Assembly: GCA_900767885.1 (NCBI GenBank)
Contig: CAAGAU010000017.1
Span: forward strand, 1-43,881
DNA: 43,881 nt
Direction of reading: 5' to 3'
Source: Clostridia bacterium
Lineage (GTDB): Bacteria > Bacillota > Clostridia > Christensenellales > Borkfalkiaceae
Shown here: piece by piece, positions 31,820 through 40,717 of the stretch
Layout: every line of letters starts with the position of its first letter
How positions within the stretch are numbered: position 1 is the stretch's first letter
Notes under the pieces: model-generated
Told to the model about the DNA's origin: nothing
Databases searched by the model: none
Seen by the model: the letters and a program-made list of their open reading frames with translations, nothing else
Program-made: the position numbers and the translations under genes

Positions 31820-33928
31820 ATGTTAGAAAATCACAAAGTATTTAAAACGATGATCGGGGGCAGAGAAGTTTCCGTAGACGTAGGCAAATACGCTCAACAG
31901 GCAAACGGCTCGTGTATGGTAAAATGCGGCGATACCGTAGTTATGGTAAACGTAACTATGGCACCCAAGCCGAGAGAAGGTATGGACTTTTTCCCGCTTT
32001 CCGTCGATTACGAAGAAAAGATGTATTCCGTGGGTAAAATTCCCGGCGGATTCAAAAAAAGAGAGGGCAGGGCGAGCGATAAAGCCATACTCGTTTCCAG
32101 ACTTATCGACAGACCTATTCGACCGCTTTTCCCCAAGGGACTTTTTAACGACGTAACCGTTATAGCTACCGCTCTTTCGGTCGATACGGATATTGCTCCC
32201 GAACCGCTTGCAATGTTCGGCAGTTCGGTTGCTTTAAGTATATCGGATATTCCGTGGGCAGGTCCTACCGGCTCGGTAGTCGTAGGTATAGTCGACGGCA
32301 AGTATGTAATTAACCCCACCGTCGCTCAGAAGGAAAAATCCACCCTTGCGCTTAACCTTTCCGGCACGAAAGACGCCATAATGATGGTTGAAGCGGGTGC
32401 GAAGGAGATCGACGACGACGAAATGGTCGGCGCGATTTTGTTCGGACACGAAGAAATCAAAAAGCAATGCGCGTTTATCGAAGAGATAGTTGCGGCTTGC
32501 GGCAAAAAGAAACTCGAAATGGAACTTTATCACGTTCCCGAAGATCTTGACGCCGAAGTCAGAAAATATGCGAGCGAAAAACTCGACTACGCACTCGATA
32601 CTTTCGACAGGTTTGAAAGACAGGCTCGCCAGGACGAGGTTGAAAAAGACGTTCTGGAACACTTCGCCGAAACTTTCCCGAATATGGAGAGAGAACTTAA
32701 AGATTCTCTTTACTATATAACCAAAGAGAAGGTAAGAGCAAAAATTACCAATACGGGCGTTCGTCCCGACGGCAGAAGTCTTACCGAAATCAGACCTATC
32801 TGGTGCGAACACGGCATTCTTCCGAGAGTTCACGGCAGCGCGGTGTTTACCCGCGGCATGACGCAGGTTATGACTACTTGTACGCTCGGCACCATTTCCG
32901 AAGTTCAGAAACTCGAAGGTTTGGATAACGAAGAATACAAGAGATATATCCACCACTATAATATGCCCGGTTATGCTTCGGGCGAGGCTAAATCGCTTAA
33001 AAGCCCCGGCAGACGCGAGATAGGACACGGTGCGCTTGCCGAAAGAGCTCTCGAACCCGTTGTTCCTTCCGAAGAAGAATTCCCTTACGCTATAAGACTC
33101 GTTTCCGAGGTTCTTTCGTCCAACGGTTCTACTTCGCAGGCGTCGGTTTGCGGTTCGACCATGGCTCTTATGGACGCGGGCGTTCCCATTAAAGCACCCG
33201 TCGCAGGTATCGCTATGGGTCTTATAAAGGACGTTGACAGCGGTAAAATTTCCGTTCTCTCGGATATTCAGGGTCTGGAAGATTTCCTCGGCGATATGGA
33301 CTTTAAGGTCGCGGGTACGGTAAACGGTATAACCGCTATCCAGATGGATATTAAAATTAAGGGCATAAGCGAAGAAATTTTAAGAAAAGCCATTAAGCAG
33401 GCAAACGAGGGCAGACATTACATCTTAAATAAGATGCTTGAATGTATCCCTGCTCCCGCGGCTAATTTGAGCAAGTACGCACCCAAGATTATTTCGTTTA
33501 ACATCGACACCGACAAGATTAAGGACGTTATCGGCAGCGGCGGTAAGACTATAAACAAGATTATCGACGAAACCGGCGTTAAAATCGACATCGACGACGA
33601 CGGCAGAGTATGTATTGCTACTTACGGCGAAGATCTCGGTATGGCGGAAAAGGCAAAGGCGATGGTCATGGCTATCGCGAGAGATCCCGAAGTCGGCGAT
33701 ATGTTTATTTCTACCGTAGTAAGAATTTTACCCAAGGTCGGCGCGTTCTGCGAACTCGCACCGGGCAAAGACGGTATGATTCACATTTCCAAAATGAGCG
33801 AAAAACGCATCAACTCCGTTGACGAGGTTCTCGCAATCGGCGATAAGGTTAAAGTTGAAATAATCAAGATCGGCGAAAAGGGTATTGACCTTAAACTTTT
33901 GGAAAAACTCGAAACCGAAGCCGAATAA
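31820..33928 (+). CDS. pnp: Polynucleotide phosphorylase
   Basis: Phosphorolytic 3'-5' exoribonuclease of mRNA decay. Two RNase PH domains (first about 1-230, second about 310-540, with SNGSTSQASVCGSTMALMDAGVP), a KH domain (DKIKDVIGSGGKTINKIIDE) and a C-terminal S1 domain (GAFCELAPGKDGMIHISKMSEKR). 702 residues, full length. AAAGGAG precedes the ATG. Follows rpsO, the classic order. Confidence 0.97.
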   Translation: MLENHKVFKTMIGGREVSVDVGKYAQQANGSCMVKCGDTVVMVNVTMAPKPREGMDFFPLSVDYEEKMYSVGKIPGGFKKREGRASDKAILVSRLIDRPIRPLFPKGLFNDVTVIATALSVDTDIAPEPLAMFGSSVALSISDIPWAGPTGSVVVGIVDGKYVINPTVAQKEKSTLALNLSGTKDAIMMVEAGAKEIDDDEMVGAILFGHEEIKKQCAFIEEIVAACGKKKLEMELYHVPEDLDAEVRKYASEKLDYALDTFDRFERQARQDEVEKDVLEHFAETFPNMERELKDSLYYITKEKVRAKITNTGVRPDGRSLTEIRPIWCEHGILPRVHGSAVFTRGMTQVMTTCTLGTISEVQKLEGLDNEEYKRYIHHYNMPGYASGEAKSLKSPGRREIGHGALAERALEPVVPSEEEFPYAIRLVSEVLSSNGSTSQASVCGSTMALMDAGVPIKAPVAGIAMGLIKDVDSGKISVLSDIQGLEDFLGDMDFKVAGTVNGITAIQMDIKIKGISEEILRKAIKQANEGRHYILNKMLECIPAPAANLSKYAPKIISFNIDTDKIKDVIGSGGKTINKIIDETGVKIDIDDDGRVCIATYGEDLGMAEKAKAMVMAIARDPEVGDMFISTVVRILPKVGAFCELAPGKDGMIHISKMSEKRINSVDEVLAIGDKVKVEIIKIGEKGIDLKLLEKLETEAE

Positions 33929-33951
33929 CTCGGTAAAATAAAATGTAAAGG

Positions 33952-33984
33952 TGCGGCGCAAAACGGAATATTTTTTGCGCCGCA
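33952..33984 (+). terminator. Terminator after pnp
   Basis: TGCGGCGCAAAA and TTTTGCGCCGCA form a 12-bp stem, followed by ATTTTAAT. Confidence 0.8.
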
Positions 33985-34005
33985 ATTTTAATAAGGTGTA
34001 ACGAC

Positions 34006-34848
34006 ATGAATAAAAAATACGGCAGAATTTTAACCGTTCAGGATATTTCTTGTGTAGGACAATGCTCGTTGACGGTTGCGCTCCCCATAATCTCGGCTTG
34101 CGGACACGAAACCGTTATACTGCCCTCGGCTATACTTTCCACCCATACGGGCGGCTTTAAAGGTTGGACTTTCAGAGATTTAACCGACGATCTTCCTAAA
34201 ATTATGGAACACTGGAAGAAAGAAGGTATTTCTTTCGACGCGGTTTATACGGGTTATCTCGGCAGCAAAAAACAAATAGATATTATAAAGGATATTTTTG
34301 CCGAATTTTTAAAAGATGGCGGCGTAAAAATAGTAGACCCCGCTATGGCTGACAACGGTAATTTGTACCCCGGTTTTAACGACGAGTACGTAGAGGAAAT
34401 GAAAAAACTCGTCGCTTGCTCCGATATAGTGTTGCCGAACGTAACCGAAGCAAGTTTTTTAACCGGTATCGAATATAAAACCGAATATGATGAAGAGTAC
34501 GTTCAACGCCTTATATCCGCATTAAAATCGCTCGGGGCGAAAGCCGTCGTATTAACGGGCGCGAAATTCGATAACGAGTCTACGGGCGTATTCGTCAGCG
34601 ACGCAAACGGCAACGAATATTATTACAGGCATAAACTTATACCGAAGAGCAGCCACGGCACGGGCGATATTTACGCATCCGCGTTTACGGGCGCGCTCGT
34701 CAAGGGGTTAAGCATGAACGACAGCGCGAAAATAGCCGCCGACTATACCGTTAAGTGCATAGAAAACACTTTGGACGACGATTCCCATTGGTACGGCGTA
34801 AAATTTGAAACCGCTCTCGATTATCTTACGAAAAATTTAAACGATTAA
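34006..34848 (+). CDS. Pyridoxal/pyridoxamine kinase family protein
   Basis: Ribokinase-fold kinase likely to phosphorylate vitamin B6 vitamers. The substrate-binding start LTVQDISCVGQCSLT, STHTGGFKGW, and the ATP/anion-hole motif HGTGDIYASAFTGAL with the catalytic Asp (GTGD) match the PdxK/PdxY group. 280 residues. A weak AAGGTG precedes the ATG. Followed 16 bases later by a lipid kinase gene, likely one transcript. Confidence 0.88.
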   Translation: MNKKYGRILTVQDISCVGQCSLTVALPIISACGHETVILPSAILSTHTGGFKGWTFRDLTDDLPKIMEHWKKEGISFDAVYTGYLGSKKQIDIIKDIFAEFLKDGGVKIVDPAMADNGNLYPGFNDEYVEEMKKLVACSDIVLPNVTEASFLTGIEYKTEYDEEYVQRLISALKSLGAKAVVLTGAKFDNESTGVFVSDANGNEYYYRHKLIPKSSHGTGDIYASAFTGALVKGLSMNDSAKIAADYTVKCIENTLDDDSHWYGVKFETALDYLTKNLND

Positions 34849-34864
34849 AAAGGGGAATACGTTA

Positions 34865-35749
34865 ATGAAATACCACGTCCTTTACAATCCGCTTGCCGGT
34901 AACGATACTTGTGAGGAAAAGACGAAGAAATTTGCCGACGCTTTGCAGAGCGGCGAAATAGAATTTTACGACGTAACAAAAACCGATTATAAAAAACTTT
35001 TGCCAACGCTTGCCGCAGGCGATAAGTTGGTTATATCGGGCGGCGACGGAACTTTGAATAAGTTTGTAAATTCTGTAAACTGTTCCGAATTAAAAACAGA
35101 CGTCTTATATTTAGCCACCGGTACGGGCAACGACTTTTTTACCGATATAGGCGGCAAAGCGGGCGAACCCGTGCTGATAAATCAATATATTACGGACTTG
35201 CCCGAAGTCGAGGTGAACGGCAAATTTTACAAGTTTATCAACGATATAGGGTACGGTATAGACGGTTATTGTTGCGAGGTCGGCGACGCGATGAAAGCCA
35301 AGGGTAAAAAGAACATAAATTACGCGGGTATCGCGGTTAAGGGCCTTTTGTTCCACTATAAACCGCGTAATGCCGAAATAATAGTGGATGGCGATTCCAA
35401 AAAATATAAAAAAGTATGGCTTGCGCCTTGTATGAACGGCAGATATTACGGCGGAGGTATGATTCCTACTCCCGAGCAGAACAGGCTTTCCGATCGCGGC
35501 AGTGCTTCGGTTATGGTATATTATGGTTCGGGTAAACTTAAATCGCTTATGGTGTTTCCGTCTATATTCAAAGGTAAACACGTTGAGCATACCGAAATGG
35601 TAGAGGTTATCGAGGGCGATGTTATTACGGTTAAGTTCGATACACCTACCGCTCTTCAGATCGACGGCGAAACGATACTTGGCGTAAGTAAATACACCGT
35701 GTATTCGCGTAGTGCGGTAAAAGCGGCTCAAAACGAGCAAACGGCGTAA
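34865..35749 (+). CDS. Diacylglycerol kinase-family lipid kinase
   Basis: Soluble DAGK-catalytic-domain protein (YegS/DgkB type). The nucleotide motif SGGDGTLNKFVN lies at about residues 59-70, and GTGNDFFTDIG follows. In Gram-positive bacteria this family recycles diacylglycerol from lipoteichoic-acid synthesis or acts on related lipids. 294 residues. AAAGGGG upstream. Substrate is inferred. Confidence 0.88.
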   Translation: MKYHVLYNPLAGNDTCEEKTKKFADALQSGEIEFYDVTKTDYKKLLPTLAAGDKLVISGGDGTLNKFVNSVNCSELKTDVLYLATGTGNDFFTDIGGKAGEPVLINQYITDLPEVEVNGKFYKFINDIGYGIDGYCCEVGDAMKAKGKKNINYAGIAVKGLLFHYKPRNAEIIVDGDSKKYKKVWLAPCMNGRYYGGGMIPTPEQNRLSDRGSASVMVYYGSGKLKSLMVFPSIFKGKHVEHTEMVEVIEGDVITVKFDTPTALQIDGETILGVSKYTVYSRSAVKAAQNEQTA

Positions 35750-35759
35750 AATTAAAATT

Positions 35760-35795
35760 AAATGCGAGTGCGAAAAATTTTCGCACTCGCATTTT
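35760..35795. terminator. Bidirectional terminator between the lipid kinase and mgtE
   Basis: AAATGCGAGTGCGAAAA and TTTTCGCACTCGCATTT form a nearly perfect 17-bp stem with T-runs on both strands. It serves the two convergent genes. Confidence 0.88.
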
Positions 35796-35806
35796 TAGTC
35801 TGGCGA

Positions 35807-37252
35807 CTAATATACGAATAATCCTATCTTAATAAACAGTAAAATCGAAATTCCGTAGTAAACGCAAACCGCTACGAGGTCGTTTACCGTGGTAATCAGC
35901 GGACCGGACGCAACTGCGGGGTCTATGCCTATCTTTTTGAATATAATAGGAATAAGCGTTCCGTCAAGGCTTGCGATAACCATAGTGCATACGAGCGCAA
36001 TGCCTATACAAGCCGAAATTTCAAATCCGAAATACGGAACGGCAGAGTCGGGTTTTGAAACAAAAGTCAAATACAGACCTACGCAAACGAATGCAAGAGT
36101 TCCTATTAAAAGCCCGTTGAAAAAACCGACGCGCACTTCTTTGAAAATAAACGCGATTTTGTTTTTTGCGGTAAGTTCTTCGTCGCTTAAAACTCTTATA
36201 GTAACGCCGAGCGATTGCGTACCCGTGTTGCCGCCCATATCGAGTATAAGGCTTTGGAACGAGAATAAAATTATAAGTTGCGTAACAGTTATTTTAGATT
36301 GAAACGCACCTATTATCGTAGATACGACTAACCCGAGCGCGAGCAACGCCAAAAGCCACGGTACGCGTTTGCGCATGCTTTTAAACAACGGTTCGTTTAC
36401 ATCTTCCGCCTCGGTTAAACCTGCAAGTTTTGCGTAGTCGTCGCCGAGTTCTTCGTGTACTGCCTCAACTATATCCGACGACGTAATCGCGCCTATGATT
36501 TTGTTGTTTTCGTCTAAAACGGGTATAGAATCTTCTCCGTAGTCTTTTAATTGTTCTATACATTCTTCAACCGTTTCTTTCGCGTAAACGTAAGGGTAGG
36601 CGGTGGTTATTATTTCGTCAAGCGGCTTTCCTTCGCGTGCGCGGATGAGGTCTTTAAGGTCAATCGCGCCGTAAAAAGTTCCGTCGTCATCTGTGGCGTA
36701 AATGGTGGAAATGTTGTCGTTTTCGCCCGCCTCGGTGATAACCGTGCGCATTGCTTGCTTTACGGTAAAGTTTTTGCTTACCGAAATAAAGTTGGTAGTC
36801 ATTCGGCTACCGATGGCATCCTCGTCGTAGGAGTCGATAAGTTTAATGTCCTCAACCGACTCTTTTTCCATCAACTTTATTATTTCTTCTTTTTTGTCGG
36901 ACTCTAATTCCTCCAATACGTCGACCGCATCGTCCGCGTCCATGTTTTCGATTATGTCGGCGGCTTTTTCGTTGGGCAGTTCTTCGATGTATTCTTCTAC
37001 GTTGTCAAGGTATGCAAATACTTCCGATACTCGTTCAAGTCCGAGTAGTTTATACAGTTTTGCTCTTTCTTCTTTGCCGAGTTCGGGCAGAACGGACGCT
37101 ATATCGTTTTCGTGATAATTATCTAATTCCTCTTTTAATCGTTCGGGAGGTTCGTCGCTTTTAATTAAGTTAAGCAGTTCTTCTTCATAGTCTCTTTTTT
37201 CGGGAACTTCCGAATTTTCTTCGGGCGTAATCAATTTTTTTTCTTCGTCCAT
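35807..37252 (-). CDS. mgtE: MgtE magnesium transporter
   Basis: Mg2+ channel/transporter. The N-terminal acidic helical domain (residues about 20-150, with LPNEKAADIIENMDADDAVDVLEELESD), a CBS pair (about 150-280, TNFISVSKNFTVKQAM and IPVLDENNKIIGAITSSDIVEAV), and five membrane helices (PWLLALLALGLVV onward) with the pore motif LDMGGNTGTQSLG. 481 residues, full length. AGGAGG precedes the ATG at 37252. Divergent from galM. Confidence 0.95.
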   Translation of the reverse strand: MDEEKKLITPEENSEVPEKRDYEEELLNLIKSDEPPERLKEELDNYHENDIASVLPELGKEERAKLYKLLGLERVSEVFAYLDNVEEYIEELPNEKAADIIENMDADDAVDVLEELESDKKEEIIKLMEKESVEDIKLIDSYDEDAIGSRMTTNFISVSKNFTVKQAMRTVITEAGENDNISTIYATDDDGTFYGAIDLKDLIRAREGKPLDEIITTAYPYVYAKETVEECIEQLKDYGEDSIPVLDENNKIIGAITSSDIVEAVHEELGDDYAKLAGLTEAEDVNEPLFKSMRKRVPWLLALLALGLVVSTIIGAFQSKITVTQLIILFSFQSLILDMGGNTGTQSLGVTIRVLSDEELTAKNKIAFIFKEVRVGFFNGLLIGTLAFVCVGLYLTFVSKPDSAVPYFGFEISACIGIALVCTMVIASLDGTLIPIIFKKIGIDPAVASGPLITTVNDLVAVCVYYGISILLFIKIGLFVY

Positions 37253-37276
37253 AATTCAAACCTCCTTTACCGACCT

Positions 37277-37305
37277 ATTTTAGCACAAATTTAAAAAATA
37301 AACAA
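37277..37305 (-). promoter_or_regulatory. Promoter of mgtE
   Basis: On the minus strand: TTGTTT (37300-37305), 17-base spacer, TAAAAT (37277-37282) with an extended -10 TG. The leader is about 18 bases, too short for a magnesium riboswitch. Confidence 0.65.
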
Positions 37306-37322
37306 GAAAAAACGCAAATCGC

Positions 37323-37350
37323 TTTACAAATTTCAAAATTTTGATACAAT
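37323..37350 (+). promoter_or_regulatory. Promoter of galM
   Basis: TTTACA (37323-37328), 16-base spacer, TACAAT (37345-37350). It overlaps the face-to-face mgtE promoter region by position only, not by boxes. Confidence 0.55.
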
Positions 37351-37379
37351 ATTATTATAAAGCATTATATGAGGTAAGT

Positions 37380-38387
37380 ATGGAAAAGAGATTGTTCGGC
37401 ATACTTGAATGCGGAAAAAAAGTGTATGCTTACACTTTAAAAAATGAAAAATTTTCGTTCACGGTTTTAGATTACGGTGCAACGATTCAAAGCCTTACTT
37501 TTGAGGACAGGGATGTGGTTCTCGGTTATGATACCTTAGAAGGTTACGTGAATAACGACGGTTATCTGGGTGCGGTTGTCGGCAGGGTAGCAAATCGTAT
37601 TTCTGGTGCGGGTTTTAAACTCAACGGCAAAAAGTATTTTCTTTACGCCAACGACGGCAAAAACTCTCTGCACGGCGGTAAAATGGGATTCGATAAGGTT
37701 GTGTGGAGTGTTGTCGAGGTGTATGAAAACTCCATAACTTTTCAGTATCTTTCACCCGACAAGGAAGAGGGTTATCCCGGTAATCTGCTTGTAAAAGTAA
37801 AGTATTACATTAAAGAAAGCGGCGTCGGCATAGAATACGGTGCGACTTGTGATGAAGATACGATTATAAATCTTTCAAATCACACATATTTCAATTTGTA
37901 CGACGAAGGTTTGGCGGAAGATCAGTTTTTAACGCTTTATGCCGACAAGTTTACGCCTGTCGGAAGCGGACTTATTCCTACGGGCGATATTTTTCCGGTG
38001 CGTAATACCCCGTTGGATTTTACATTGATAAAGCGTATAGGTAAGGATATCGGCGATAACGATCCCCAACTTAAAATTGCGGGCGGTTACGATCATAACT
38101 TCGTTATAAACGGCGACGGGTACAGAAAGTTTGCCGAGGTAAGTTCGCCAAAGTCCGGTATTAAAATGCTCGGTTATACCGATCAGCCCGGCGTACAGTT
38201 TTATACCGCTAACTTTTTAACAGAAAGAGTCGGTAAACGCGGTAAAAAAATGACGAGGCGCGGCGGTTTCTGTCTTGAAACGCAAAACTTTCCGGATGCT
38301 ATAAATAAGCCTCAATTTCCCTCGTCTATACTTAAAGCAGGTGATTTTTATCACACCGTAACCGAGTTCGAGTTTGTAAACTATTAA
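37380..38387 (+). CDS. galM: Aldose 1-epimerase (mutarotase)
   Basis: Interconverts sugar anomers. Family landmarks: FSFTVLDYGATIQSLTF, VVGRVANRISGAGF, LHGGKMGFDKVVW, the catalytic His in NLSNHTYFNL, and the catalytic Glu in FCLETQNFPDAIN. 335 residues from the ATG at 37380, which has GAGG 5 bases upstream; an earlier in-frame ATG at 37341 lies in the promoter and is rejected. Stands alone; the terminator follows at 38393. Confidence 0.93.
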   Translation: MEKRLFGILECGKKVYAYTLKNEKFSFTVLDYGATIQSLTFEDRDVVLGYDTLEGYVNNDGYLGAVVGRVANRISGAGFKLNGKKYFLYANDGKNSLHGGKMGFDKVVWSVVEVYENSITFQYLSPDKEEGYPGNLLVKVKYYIKESGVGIEYGATCDEDTIINLSNHTYFNLYDEGLAEDQFLTLYADKFTPVGSGLIPTGDIFPVRNTPLDFTLIKRIGKDIGDNDPQLKIAGGYDHNFVINGDGYRKFAEVSSPKSGIKMLGYTDQPGVQFYTANFLTERVGKRGKKMTRRGGFCLETQNFPDAINKPQFPSSILKAGDFYHTVTEFEFVNY

Positions 38388-38392
38388 AACAA

Positions 38393-38427
38393 AAAAGCGA
38401 CCATAGCACTAAGCAATGGTCGCTTTT
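38393..38427. terminator. Bidirectional terminator between galM and the DUF378 gene
   Basis: AAAAGCGACCAT and ATGGTCGCTTTT form a 12-bp stem around AGCACTAAGCA, with A/T runs on both sides. Confidence 0.8.
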
Positions 38428-38438
38428 AATATACGCCG

Positions 38439-38660
38439 TTAGTCTTCTCTTCCGAGCATAAGTCTGCCTTGCGTAATGCACGGCGAGATTATAAGCCATA
38501 TAGCGGACAAAGCAACTAACGAATATACAATTATCGAGCCTAAGGTTCTCGAACCCATAAATACCCAACCTACGAGATTAAAGTTGAAAAACGCGTATAA
38601 TCCCCAATTGAGCGCACCGATAATAACGAGTACGTAAGCGATGATATTTGCTATCTTCAT
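38439..38660 (-). CDS. DUF378 membrane protein
   Basis: A 73-residue protein with two membrane helices (IIAYVLVIIGALNWGLYAFF and IIVYSLVALSAIWLII). The GALNWGL motif is the mark of DUF378. Function unknown. The start at 38660 has AGGAGGT 6 bases upstream; the longer reading from 38678 lies over that site and is rejected. Confidence 0.9.
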   Translation of the reverse strand: MKIANIIAYVLVIIGALNWGLYAFFNFNLVGWVFMGSRTLGSIIVYSLVALSAIWLIISPCITQGRLMLGRED

Positions 38661-38702
38661 AGATTTACCTCCTCGCATTAAGTATGTGCCGAAAAAAACC
38701 GG

Positions 38703-39401
38703 TTATTCGTTTTTAAATGCAGAAATCTCTTCACTCGTCATATAGCGCCACTTTCCGCACTCCAAATCGTCTGCGGTTATCGTGCCGAAAGCCTTTCTTT
38801 CAAGTCCGACTATTTTGTTTCCGCGCGCGCCGAAAAGCCTTTTAATTTCGTGATATTTGCCTTCGGTAAGATAAATATATCCCTCTTTGTCGCTTATGCG
38901 GTCTATTTTGCAGGGTTTAGTCGTATAACCGTCTTTAAGCGTTAAGCCGTTTTCGATTGCAAGCATATCATCGTCGGAATATTCGTCCGCCGTCAAAAAA
39001 TAATATTTTTTTGTAACGTGCTTTTTTGGGGAAAGAGCGTTATGAGCCGCCGCGCCGTCGTTGGTAAGAATAACCACGCCCGTTGTGTCTTTATCAAGCC
39101 TGCCGCAGGGGAAAAGTCCGAGTTTTTTCATTTCGGGCGGCAACAGGTCTATAACTGTTTTCTGATTTGCATCGTCGGTCGCGCTTACTACGCCTTGCGG
39201 CTTGTTTAAAATAATATAAGTAAACTCGTTATAAATAATTTTTTTTCCGAGATAGACGACCTCGTCCGTATCGGGGTTTACTTTAAAATCGGAACTTTTT
39301 ATAATCTCGCCGTTTACGGTAACTTCGCCGCTTTTAAGTATTTTCTGACATTCTTTTCGCGAAAGCGTAGCCGCGTGCGATAAAAACTTATCTATTCTCA
39401 T
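38703..39401 (-). CDS. rRNA pseudouridine synthase, RsuA/RluB family
   Basis: Converts a uridine in rRNA to pseudouridine. An N-terminal S4 domain (MRIDKFLSHAATLSRKECQKILKSGEVTVNG) precedes the catalytic core, where the Asp is in PCGRLDKDTTGVVILTNDG. The C-terminal KYHEIKRLFGARGN motif fits RsuA/RluB. 232 residues. RsuA versus RluB cannot be decided from sequence alone, though size favours RsuA. No Shine-Dalgarno before the ATG; see the promoter 39408-39436. Confidence 0.92.
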   Translation of the reverse strand: MRIDKFLSHAATLSRKECQKILKSGEVTVNGEIIKSSDFKVNPDTDEVVYLGKKIIYNEFTYIILNKPQGVVSATDDANQKTVIDLLPPEMKKLGLFPCGRLDKDTTGVVILTNDGAAAHNALSPKKHVTKKYYFLTADEYSDDDMLAIENGLTLKDGYTTKPCKIDRISDKEGYIYLTEGKYHEIKRLFGARGNKIVGLERKAFGTITADDLECGKWRYMTSEEISAFKNE

Positions 39402-39407
39402 ATCTGC

Positions 39408-39436
39408 ATTTTAACACATTTTGCGTAAAAAGTAAA
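39408..39436 (-). promoter_or_regulatory. Promoter of the pseudouridine synthase gene, predicted leaderless
   Basis: On the minus strand: TTTACT (39431-39436), 17-base spacer, TAAAAT (39408-39413), extended -10 TG. +1 at 39401 is the A of the ATG. Same -35, spacer start (TTTTAC) and -10 as the promoter at 1803-1831. Confidence 0.7.
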
Positions 39437-39445
39437 TAAAACCGC

Positions 39446-39474
39446 TTGCATTCGCGTTTAAAAGGTGGTATATT
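39446..39474 (+). promoter_or_regulatory. Promoter of the nitroreductase gene
   Basis: TTGCAT (39446-39451), 17-base spacer, TATATT (39469-39474). GGAGG lies at 39481-39485 before the ATG at 39495, so the leader is about 15 bases. Confidence 0.65.
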
Positions 39475-39494
39475 TTAATCGGAGGCAAGAATAT

Positions 39495-40007
39495 ATGAAT
39501 TTTACCGAAATTTGTAACGAAAGATACTCTGTAAGAAGTTTTTCCGCCGAAAAAGTGGAAGAAAGCAAAGTAAACGCCATGCTCAATCTGGCAAGGCTTG
39601 CGCCGACCGCTATGAACGGGCAGCCTTACGAAATTTTCGTTGCGCAAAGCGACGAGGCAATTGAAAAATTAAAAGAGGCGAGCAACTGTCTTTTCGGCTC
39701 GACCACGGTTTTTATAGTTTGTAAGGATAATAATAAAACGTGGAACAATCGCGTAAGCGGAGAAGAAGAGGTGTTGCAGGATATAGGCATTATAACTACT
39801 ACGCTTATGTATGCGGCGGTAGAGCAGGGGCTTGGCGCGACTTACGTTTGCGCTTTCGATCCCCAAAAAATAAAAAAGGCTTTCGGACTTCCCGAAAACC
39901 TTATACCCGAAAGTTTGTTGCCCGTAGGCTACGCCGCTAAGGACGCGACCCCGTCGCCGCGCCACGGTTTACGCAGAGAAATAAACGAGTTCGTTCATAA
40001 AATTTAA
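39495..40007 (+). CDS. Nitroreductase-family FMN protein
   Basis: Small NAD(P)H-dependent flavoprotein. The N-terminal ERYSVRSFSAEKV...LNLARLAPTAMNGQPYEIFVA is the FMN-binding start of the family, and LMYAAVEQGLGATYVCAF the later helix. At 170 residues it is a short member. The start at 39495 has GGAGG upstream. Substrate unknown. Its 3' end overlaps the convergent TetR gene by 4 bases. Confidence 0.9.
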   Translation: MNFTEICNERYSVRSFSAEKVEESKVNAMLNLARLAPTAMNGQPYEIFVAQSDEAIEKLKEASNCLFGSTTVFIVCKDNNKTWNNRVSGEEEVLQDIGIITTTLMYAAVEQGLGATYVCAFDPQKIKKAFGLPENLIPESLLPVGYAAKDATPSPRHGLRREINEFVHKI

Positions 40008-40606
40008 ATTTCAAACAGATTTATGATGGTATTGCAAACTATTTCGTGCATGGCGGAATAATCTATATAGTCGTGATTATCGAAAACGTACTCGTGCGAA
40101 AAAGACTGAACGAGGTTCATCGCGAGGTGAACGCGTTCGGTAAGATTCGCGGGGCAAACGCCGACTTCTTTTAATCTTGCGCATATTTTTTCGGAAACGT
40201 GATTTTCAAGTTGCATAAATTCCGAGTTTACGGTTTCGTCCGTAGGAGCAAGCGAATGCAACGTGTTGTGCAGGCGCGCATTTTGCGCGTGCGCCTCTAT
40301 TACTTTATCTAAAATTTCGGGGACGACCTTTTCAAGGTCGCCTTTCGATTTTAAATCTTTCATCGCAACCATGAGCGGAGCGGAAACCCTTTCAATATAT
40401 ATTTTAAGTACGCAAATAAGAATGTCGCGTTTATCTTCGAAATACCCGTAAACTATCCCGGTAGAAACGCCTGCGCGCTTTGCTATTTCCTGCGTGTTGG
40501 TGCCGTAGTAGCCCGTTTCCGAAAAAAGTTCGTAACCTGCCTCTATAATTTTATTCTTTTTTTCTATGGAGCGTTCCTGTTGCGGCTCCCTCACTTGATT
40601 TTTCAT
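40004..40606 (-). CDS. TetR/AcrR-family regulator, candidate repressor of the feo operon
   Basis: N-terminal helix-turn-helix: KNKIIEAGYELFSETGYYGTNTQEIAKRAGVSTGIVYGYFEDKRDIL (about residues 17-63), typical TetR. The C-terminal 130 residues form a ligand domain not assignable to a known inducer. The gene is divergent from feoA/feoB, and two matching palindromes lie in the shared region, one on each side of the feo promoter. I infer that it controls iron uptake and perhaps itself. The ATG has no Shine-Dalgarno; its own promoter places the start at the ATG. 200 residues. Confidence 0.88.
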   Translation of the reverse strand: MKNQVREPQQERSIEKKNKIIEAGYELFSETGYYGTNTQEIAKRAGVSTGIVYGYFEDKRDILICVLKIYIERVSAPLMVAMKDLKSKGDLEKVVPEILDKVIEAHAQNARLHNTLHSLAPTDETVNSEFMQLENHVSEKICARLKEVGVCPANLTERVHLAMNLVQSFSHEYVFDNHDYIDYSAMHEIVCNTIINLFEI

Positions 40607-40612
40607 ATCCCG

Positions 40613-40641
40613 ATTGTAACATAAGTTTAAAAAAAAATCAA
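40613..40641 (-). promoter_or_regulatory. Promoter of the TetR gene, predicted leaderless
   Basis: On the minus strand: TTGATT (40636-40641), 17-base spacer, TACAAT (40613-40618) with extended -10 TG. +1 at 40606 is the A of the start codon. Confidence 0.65.
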
Positions 40642-40655
40642 TAAAAATTTTTACG

Positions 40656-40677
40656 AATATGAAAAAACTTTCATATT
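40656..40677. promoter_or_regulatory. Operator palindrome 1, upstream of the feo promoter
   Basis: AATATGAAA-AAAC-TTTCATATT: perfect 9-base arms with a 4-base centre. It lies 4 bases before the feo -35 and 14 bases upstream of the tetR -35, so one protein could affect both promoters. Confidence 0.75.
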
Positions 40678-40681
40678 TTAC

Positions 40682-40710
40682 TTGACAACGAGATTTCAGA
40701 GTGCTATTAT
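40682..40710 (+). promoter_or_regulatory. Promoter of the feo operon
   Basis: TTGACA (40682-40687), 17-base spacer, TATTAT (40705-40710). +1 is expected near 40717, directly before operator 2. Confidence 0.8.
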
Positions 40711-40717
40711 AAATGCG

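Noticed and set aside
32234..33028. 264-residue minus-strand open frame over pnp
   Set aside because: Shadow of a highly conserved gene, with no promoter or family match.
37253..37340. Magnesium riboswitch (M-box) before mgtE
   Set aside because: The predicted leader is only about 18 bases.
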